Shown here: positions 6,496 through 10,681 of the stretch, one piece after another
Layout of the letters: every line of letters begins with the position of its first letter
Numbering within the stretch: the stretch's first letter is position 1
Origin: Polynucleobacter sp.
GTDB lineage: Bacteria > Pseudomonadota > Gammaproteobacteria > Burkholderiales > Burkholderiaceae
Length of the DNA stretch: 10,681 nucleotides
Direction: 5' to 3'
Assembly: GCA_020059445.1 (NCBI GenBank)
Contig: JAGVCB010000198.1
Span: forward strand, 1 to 10,681
Notes under the pieces: generated by a model
Told to the model about the DNA's origin: nothing
Database searches by the model: none
What the model saw: the letters and a program-made list of their open reading frames with translations, nothing else
Made by a program: the position numbers and the translations under genes

Positions 6496-7623
6496 ATGAT
6501 CTTTAAAAGAGCCCTTCGACAAGAACTCAATTTCACCACAGGTGTGGTGTTCATGGTTTTGGTCACGCTGGTTGTGACCAATTTAATGATCAGGGTTTTA
6601 GGAAATGCCGCCAGCGGTACTGCTAATCCAAAGGATGCCCTGGTTTTAATTGGTCTTGGTATGATCAATTACCTGCCAATTCTATTAACTGCTTCGGTTT
6701 TTGTGGCTGTCTTGATGGTCTTGACTCGTTGGTACAAAGACTCAGAAATGGTCATTTGGCAATCTGCCGGCCTCAGTTTGTTGAAGATTCTGCGCCCCAT
6801 TTTAAAGTTCACAGCACCTATTGCTGTGGCGGTTGCTGTTTTATCAATTTTTGCTTCACCTTGGGCCAGCGAAAAATCAGCCACCATCAAACAGCGCTTT
6901 CAGCAGCGTGATGACATTTCGATGTTGGCGCCCGGCCAATTCCGAGAATCCTCTGGCAACAATCGTGTATTTTTTGTCGAAAGCATGAATCCAGAAACAG
7001 ATGTGATCAAAAATGTTTTTGTGACTGACTTCGGTAAAGAGCGCCAATTGGTGGCTGTGGCCAAAGAGGGCTTTATTCAAAATCTGCAGACCGGTGAAAA
7101 GCAACTGATCCTAGAAACTGGTAGGCGCTACGAAGGAACACCTGGCAATACTGATTTTAGAATCACTGAATTTGATAAATACACCGTCAAGCTTGAAGAC
7201 AAAGTGGTCGACCCCATCATTAATGGCCCAAGAACTTTGCCTGCCTGGGTATTGATTCAGGATCTTAACAAAGCACACCTTGGTGAAATTCTTTGGCGCA
7301 TCGGCTTACCTTTGATGGTCTTTGTGTTTGCCATCATTGCCATTCCACTCTCATACATGGATCCGCGCAGAGGCCGATACACCGCCCTGATCATGGCTGT
7401 CCTACTTTACTTCACTTACTCTAATTTGCTGAAACTAATGCAAGCATGGGTCACCACGGGCAAGCTTTCATTCTCCATTGGCTGGTGGTTGCTTCACGTG
7501 GTGATTGCGTTGATTGGTCTCACTTTGATCATTTATCGCCAAAATAGATCAATCACATTACTTGGTCGCTATAAAAAATGGATGCTCCGTAAGAGCTCCC
7601 CTAAACAGAATAGGGTGCCATAG
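6496..7623 (+). CDS. lptF: Lipopolysaccharide export permease subunit LptF
   Basis: LptF pairs with LptG and the LptB ATPase in the inner membrane to extract lipopolysaccharide and pass it to LptC/LptA. The 375-residue protein has the YjgP/YjgQ layout: three N-terminal membrane segments (about 14-35, 56-77 and 103-122), a periplasmic jellyroll domain (about 125-262) and three C-terminal segments (about 268-287, 295-312 and 327-347). Family features include MIFKRALRQEL at the start, RWYKDSEMVIWQSAGLS (78-94), the coupling-helix region, PGQFRES (146-152) and PLSYMDPRRGRY (284-295). I start at ATG 6496-6498, the usual family start; an upstream in-frame ATG at 6433 would add 21 polar residues running into the pepA promoter. 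No clear ribosome site precedes it. lptG follows after 2 bp. Confidence 0.95.
   Translation: MIFKRALRQELNFTTGVVFMVLVTLVVTNLMIRVLGNAASGTANPKDALVLIGLGMINYLPILLTASVFVAVLMVLTRWYKDSEMVIWQSAGLSLLKILRPILKFTAPIAVAVAVLSIFASPWASEKSATIKQRFQQRDDISMLAPGQFRESSGNNRVFFVESMNPETDVIKNVFVTDFGKERQLVAVAKEGFIQNLQTGEKQLILETGRRYEGTPGNTDFRITEFDKYTVKLEDKVVDPIINGPRTLPAWVLIQDLNKAHLGEILWRIGLPLMVFVFAIIAIPLSYMDPRRGRYTALIMAVLLYFTYSNLLKLMQAWVTTGKLSFSIGWWLLHVVIALIGLTLIIYRQNRSITLLGRYKKWMLRKSSPKQNRVP
7599..7615 (+). promoter_or_regulatory. Small hairpin covering the probable lptG ribosome-binding site
   Basis: CCCTA (7599-7603) can pair with TAGGG (7611-7615) across a 7-base loop inside the last codons of lptF. The AGGG of the right arm (7612-7615), about 10 bases before the lptG ATG, is the best Shine-Dalgarno candidate for that gene. 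Ribosomes finishing lptF would open the hairpin, a simple way to couple lptG translation to lptF. The stem is only five pairs, so this is tentative. Confidence 0.35.
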
Positions 7624-7625
7624 GC

Positions 7626-8786
7626 ATGTGGCATAGACTCTTCCCATTCGTTTACGAACGTTATTTGGCAAAACAAATTTATTTGGCTTTTGTTTTTATT
7701 TTATTTGCCTTGATTTCATTGTTCATTTTTTTTGATTTCATTGCTGAAATGGGTGATACCACCAACACCTACACAGTATTGCTCGCATTCATCACAGTTC
7801 TTCTCAGGGTTCCAAGTCGCTTGGTTGAAATCATGCCGATTGCAGGATTGATTGCTGGCATCTATGTCATGGCCAATATGGCTGCCCAATCTGAATACAC
7901 CATCTTGCGCATTGCGGGTCTTGATACAAAAAAGGCTTTAGTCACTTTGATGAAAGTCGCCGCCCCCATTGCTTTCTTGATTTTATTGATGAGCGAAGTG
8001 CTGGGCCCTTTGAGTGAAGGTGTCTCTAAAAATGTACGGCTGAGCGCCCTTAATCAAGGCAAAGAAGTTTTAGAGTTCCGCTCAGGCGCGTGGATCAAAG
8101 ATAAATTAAGAGGCGATGACGGTAAAGGCCAAGTTCAAAAAGGCATTCGCTACATCAACGTAGGTTCTTTGGAAACCAATGAAATCATTCGTGGCTTTCG
8201 AATGTATGAGTTTGACGGCGAATACCGCCTGCTATTGAGTCGCACTGCTGAAACAGTTCAGTTTGTTGGTAACGGTGTCTGGCGCTTAAATAAAGTCACT
8301 GAAACACGGTTCACTGAAATACCGGCAGCCAATCGCCTAGACCCAAGTTTTTCAACCAAGATCAAAAAGGCTGATTCATTGGATATTGAAACGGAAGTCA
8401 GCCCTGCACTATTGGGTGCTTTACTGATCAAGCCTGATCGCTTATCCATCATCAATTTATTCAGTTACATCAGCCACCTTCAAGAAAACAAGCAAGACTA
8501 TCAGCGTTACGCAATTTCTTTCTGGAAAAAAGTGATTTATCCATTCACGATCTTGGTGATGTTGGCCTTGGCCTTGCCCTTTGCCTACTTACAGACAAGA
8601 TCTGGTGGTATTGGTTTTAAAGTCTTCGGCGGCATCATGCTGGGCATCAGCTTCCAGCTCTTTAATAGTTTGTTCTCACATGCGGGCCTACTTGGAGCCT
8701 GGCCACCATTTTTGAGTGCCGTTATTCCGGCTCTCATTTACTTCCTGTTGGCCATTGCAGGTATTCGATGGGTGTCAAAGGTTTAA
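7626..8786 (+). CDS. lptG: Lipopolysaccharide export permease subunit LptG
   Basis: LptG is the second permease half of the LptB2FG exporter in the inner membrane. The 386-residue product has the same architecture as LptF: ERYLAKQIYLAFVFILFALI opens the first membrane segment (11-38), two more follow (about 49-83 and 110-130), then a periplasmic domain (about 131-298) and three C-terminal segments (about 303-322, 332-350 and 361-380). The coupling-helix motif AAQSEYTILRIAGLD (86-100) and EFRSGAWIKD (150-159) are typical of LptG. Start ATG 7626-7628 is 2 bp after the lptF stop, so the pair is one operon with near-equal expression expected, fitting the 1:1 complex. Length is normal and nothing is disrupted. 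The lptA, lptB and lptC partners are not in this window. Confidence 0.95.
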   Translation: MWHRLFPFVYERYLAKQIYLAFVFILFALISLFIFFDFIAEMGDTTNTYTVLLAFITVLLRVPSRLVEIMPIAGLIAGIYVMANMAAQSEYTILRIAGLDTKKALVTLMKVAAPIAFLILLMSEVLGPLSEGVSKNVRLSALNQGKEVLEFRSGAWIKDKLRGDDGKGQVQKGIRYINVGSLETNEIIRGFRMYEFDGEYRLLLSRTAETVQFVGNGVWRLNKVTETRFTEIPAANRLDPSFSTKIKKADSLDIETEVSPALLGALLIKPDRLSIINLFSYISHLQENKQDYQRYAISFWKKVIYPFTILVMLALALPFAYLQTRSGGIGFKVFGGIMLGISFQLFNSLFSHAGLLGAWPPFLSAVIPALIYFLLAIAGIRWVSKV

Positions 8787-8864
8787 AAGACCTACTGCTT
8801 CACTCAAAGCTTAAAAAAATTACCCAAAAAGAGCCCCAAAAGAGCTCAAAAATGAGCAACAACA
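8787..8864 (+). other. lptG 3' region, no strong terminator
   Basis: The stretch after lptG is A-rich. GCTCA (8844-8848) and TGAGC (8853-8857) can form a five-pair stem with an AAAA loop, but no T run follows on the plus strand. GCTT and AAGC near 8800 form an even weaker one. I see nothing else here; transcription from lptG may partly continue into cysB, or termination may be factor-dependent. Confidence 0.3.
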
Positions 8865-8883
8865 ATATTCTTTAAAAGAATAT
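8865..8883 (+). promoter_or_regulatory. Perfect 9+9 bp inverted repeat upstream of cysB, probable LysR-type operator
   Basis: ATATTCTTT (8865-8873) is the exact reverse complement of AAAGAATAT (8875-8883) around a single central base. Its core ATTC-N7-GAAT is a 15-bp dyad of the size and symmetry bound by LysR-type regulators. It lies 46 bases before the cysB start. A possible promoter overlaps it, so CysB binding to repress its own gene, known for E. coli cysB, is the simplest reading. The symmetry is observed; the function is inferred. Confidence 0.55.
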
Positions 8884-8899
8884 AGAATGCATTTAATAT
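8871..8899 (+). promoter_or_regulatory. Candidate cysB promoter
   Basis: TTTAAA (8871-8876) and TAATAT (8894-8899) are spaced by 17 bases, the ideal sigma-70 distance, though each box matches the consensus only partly. The -35 box falls inside the inverted repeat. An alternative -10 is TATAAG at 8913-8918. The Shine-Dalgarno-like AGGGTGA follows at about 8917-8923, ahead of the ATG at 8930. Confidence 0.4.
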
Positions 8900-8929
8900 A
8901 CGATTAAACGCATATAAGGGTGATCAGCC

Positions 8930-9871
8930 ATGAACCTACATCAATTTAAGTTTGTTAGAGAGGCCGTTCGCCAAAACTTCAATCTGACCGAAGCCGCCAA
9001 AACTCTGTTCACATCTCAGCCGGGTGTATCAAAGGCCATTCTGGAGCTTGAAGATGAATTAGGCGTAGATATTTTTCGCCGTCATGGCAAGAGAATCAGA
9101 AATCTGACTGAGCCAGGTAAGCGAATACTAACTTCCATCGAAAGAATACTGGTCGAAGTTGAGAGTTTGAAGAGGGTTGGCAAAGATTTTGCGGCCCAAG
9201 ACCAGGGCAATTTTGTGATTGCCACCACCCATACCCAAGCAAGATATGCACTACCCAAGGTATTAACAGAATTCACCAAGCGCTTTCCTAAAGTCAGGGT
9301 CAGCATCCAACAGGGCAGTCCTCAACAAATTGCCGAGATGTTGTTGCACGATCAAGTTGATATCGCGATTGCTACCGAGGGAGTTTCAGATGTTGAAGGC
9401 CTACTAACTCTGCCAGGCTATCAATGGCAACACGTGATCGCGGTTCAATCCGAACACCCCTTGCTCTCTAAAAAAAACATCTCTCTCGAAGACTTGGTGG
9501 AATACCCCATCATTACTTATGACAAAGCATTCGCAGGACGTTCAAAAATAGACAAAGCTTTTGACAGCAAGCACTTAAAACCAAATGTGGTTTTAGAAGC
9601 GATTGATGCGGATGTGATCAAAACCTATGTTGAGACAGGCATGGGTATTGGCATCGTTGCCGGGGTTGCTTACGATGCAGATCGCGATAAAAATTTAAAG
9701 GCTGTTCCAGCAGGGCATCTGTTTGGTAACAATGTGACAAAAATTGCATTGAAGCAGAACGCTTACTTGCGCTCTTTTGTTTACACATTCATTGAATTAT
9801 TTTCGCCAAGCTTAACGCGTAAATTAGTCGATCAAGCCATGTTAGGCGAAAGTGTTGATTACCAAATTTAA
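8930..9871 (+). CDS. cysB: CysB-type LysR-family transcriptional regulator
   Basis: CysB-type proteins activate sulfate assimilation and cysteine synthesis genes and respond to N-acetylserine/O-acetylserine and sulfur anions. The 313-residue product starts with the characteristic MNLHQFKFVREAVRQNFN, followed by the helix-turn-helix LTEAAKTLFTSQPGVSKAIL (19-38) and the linker RHGKRIRNLTEPGKR. The effector domain keeps Thr100, Thr102 and Gln103 in TTHTQARY and Thr149 in AIAT at the same numbering as the Klebsiella CysB anion site. The later pocket residue Thr202 appears here as Ala in KAFAGRS. IDADVIKTYVETGMGIGIVA (225-244) is strongly CysB-like. The related regulator Cbl is an alternative. No cys genes are adjacent, so it works in trans. 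Its stop codon lies in a perfect AT-rich palindrome, and it converges with rlmJ 29 bp away. Confidence 0.93.
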   Translation: MNLHQFKFVREAVRQNFNLTEAAKTLFTSQPGVSKAILELEDELGVDIFRRHGKRIRNLTEPGKRILTSIERILVEVESLKRVGKDFAAQDQGNFVIATTHTQARYALPKVLTEFTKRFPKVRVSIQQGSPQQIAEMLLHDQVDIAIATEGVSDVEGLLTLPGYQWQHVIAVQSEHPLLSKKNISLEDLVEYPIITYDKAFAGRSKIDKAFDSKHLKPNVVLEAIDADVIKTYVETGMGIGIVAGVAYDADRDKNLKAVPAGHLFGNNVTKIALKQNAYLRSFVYTFIELFSPSLTRKLVDQAMLGESVDYQI

Positions 9872-9883
9872 AAGCTTTTAAAT
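9866..9883. terminator. 18-bp perfect palindrome between convergent cysB and rlmJ
   Basis: ATTTAAAAGCTTTTAAAT is exactly self-complementary and includes the cysB stop codon (TAA, 9869-9871). It lies in the short space between two convergent genes, where a bidirectional terminator is expected, and each strand ends the dyad with a run of T. The stem has only one GC step pair (AGCT core) and no true loop, so it would be a weak intrinsic terminator at best. No better hairpin is present in the 29-bp gap. Confidence 0.35.
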
Positions 9884-9900
9884 CCAGAAGCCCTATGACC

Positions 9901-10681
9901 CTATGAAAGCTCGTAACGAGCTCCTGGGTATTGCGCAAGCACATCGACCAAATACGGCAAGATGGTATTTAAAGTATCTTTCAATACCCACGGTGGATTG
10001 ATCACGCACAAACCACTGCCCAACATCCCAAAGCCTCGGTCATCAGGCTCTTGAACGGTGATTGAAACATTCAAGGTCTTTTCTGAAAGTGCCCGCATCG
10101 ACTCCACCAATGGATGATGATCGCCACGAGTCAAGATGGGATACCAAACCACATACACACCTTCCGCAAATCGAGCCAAACCCTCCTCTAAGGCAGTGAT
10201 GACTTTTTGATAATCACTTTTGATCTCATAAGGCGGATCCATGAAAATCACCCCACGTCTGGTTGGCGGCGGCAACAAAGCCTTGAGTGCGGCAAAACCA
10301 TCACTCTTAAATACTTTGGTCTGACGGTCTCGCTCAAAATGTTTAGCCAACAAATCATGATCGCTTGGATGAAGTTCAAACAAGCGGATACGGTCTTCAA
10401 CCCTGATTGTGCGACGAATGATTTCTGGTGAGCCGGGATAAAGAGTCCACTCACCTTTGTTATTGCAAACCTTTACTAAATCTAAATATTCTTGCAATAC
10501 AGCTGGCAAATCATCGCGGTCCTGCAAACGAGCCACACCATTATGATATTCACCCTTAGTGTTGGCATACTCTGACTCAAGTGAATACATACCGGCCCCA
10601 GCATGAGTGTCAATCACCCAATAAGGCTTATCTTTTTGATTCATGTAGAGCAGAATTTGCTGAAGCACGCAGTGCTTTAAA
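9901..10681 (-). CDS. rlmJ: 23S rRNA (adenine2030-N6)-methyltransferase RlmJ, N-terminus cut by the window edge
   Basis: RlmJ uses S-adenosylmethionine to methylate N6 of A2030 in 23S rRNA. The visible part has the SAM-binding loop VIDTHAGAGMYSLES early on, YPGSPEIIRR near the inserted helical region, RLFELHP, and the catalytic MDPPYEIKSDY motif typical of N6-adenine methyltransferases; GSGLCVINPPW near the end is also family-typical. The reading frame does not begin at the internal GTG 10666-10668: upstream codons still in frame read LKHC just before VLQQILL, matching the usual ADVLKHC of this family, so the gene runs off the right edge and about 16 starting residues (normally a YRHxFHAGN motif) are missing. 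It is convergent with cysB. Length otherwise fits the roughly 280-residue family. Confidence 0.95.
   Translation of the reverse strand, partial: LKHCVLQQILLYMNQKDKPYWVIDTHAGAGMYSLESEYANTKGEYHNGVARLQDRDDLPAVLQEYLDLVKVCNNKGEWTLYPGSPEIIRRTIRVEDRIRLFELHPSDHDLLAKHFERDRQTKVFKSDGFAALKALLPPPTRRGVIFMDPPYEIKSDYQKVITALEEGLARFAEGVYVVWYPILTRGDHHPLVESMRALSEKTLNVSITVQEPDDRGFGMLGSGLCVINPPWVLKDTLNTILPYLVDVLAQYPGARYELS

Noticed and set aside
8844..8857. Rho-independent terminator after lptG
   Set aside because: The stem has only five pairs and is not followed by a T run.
10665..10675. GCAC/GTGC dyad at the right edge as a possible regulatory site
   Set aside because: It falls in conserved rlmJ codons (KHCV), which explain the sequence.
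1..10681. CRISPR array, tRNA/rRNA genes, phage or toxin-antitoxin modules
   Set aside because: No regularly spaced repeats, no cloverleaf-like or ribosomal sequence and no small unexplained gene pairs were seen; nearly all DNA is covered by recognised genes.

Overview
The window looks like chromosomal DNA from a betaproteobacterium of the order Burkholderiales, most likely Polynucleobacter or a close low-GC relative. This rests on recognising protein families (a Bug-type solute-binding protein, a betaproteobacterial CysB with its characteristic N-terminus, LptF/LptG, RlmJ) and on base composition that looks moderately AT-rich; no database search was possible. Coding density is high. I see no rRNA, tRNA, CRISPR array or complete mobile element.

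Layout. (1) Positions 1-3488, minus strand: a malonate-utilisation operon read right to left: a GntR/FCD regulator, malonyl-CoA decarboxylase (ATGA overlap with the regulator), a Bug/TctC periplasmic binding protein, and the N-terminal part of malonyl-CoA synthetase MatB. The MatB frame collapses about 50 bases before the left edge. A striking 12+12 bp perfect inverted repeat sits at the promoter/start of the regulator. (2) 3567-6421, minus strand: lgt (lipoprotein diacylglyceryl transferase), holC (DNA polymerase III chi) and pepA (leucyl aminopeptidase), transcribed pepA-holC-lgt. (3) 6496-8786, plus strand: lptF-lptG, the two permease subunits of the lipopolysaccharide exporter, divergent from pepA as in E. 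coli. (4) 8930-9871, plus strand: a CysB-type LysR regulator preceded by a perfect 9+9 bp inverted repeat. (5) 9901 to the right edge, minus strand: rlmJ (23S rRNA A2030 N6-methyltransferase), convergent with cysB and cut by the window edge.

How it works together. The malonate cluster forms a short route: the Bug protein would capture a carboxylate in the periplasm, MatB would make malonyl-CoA from malonate, and malonyl-CoA decarboxylase would give acetyl-CoA, with the FCD regulator controlling the set from its own promoter. The remaining genes are mostly core housekeeping: envelope biogenesis (lgt, lptF, lptG), replication (holC), peptide turnover (pepA), sulfur regulation (cysB) and ribosome modification (rlmJ). 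No wholly new system is evident. The points most worth a second look are the regulatory palindromes, the broken left end of matB, the absence of a visible permease for the malonate cluster, and a substituted residue in the CysB effector pocket.
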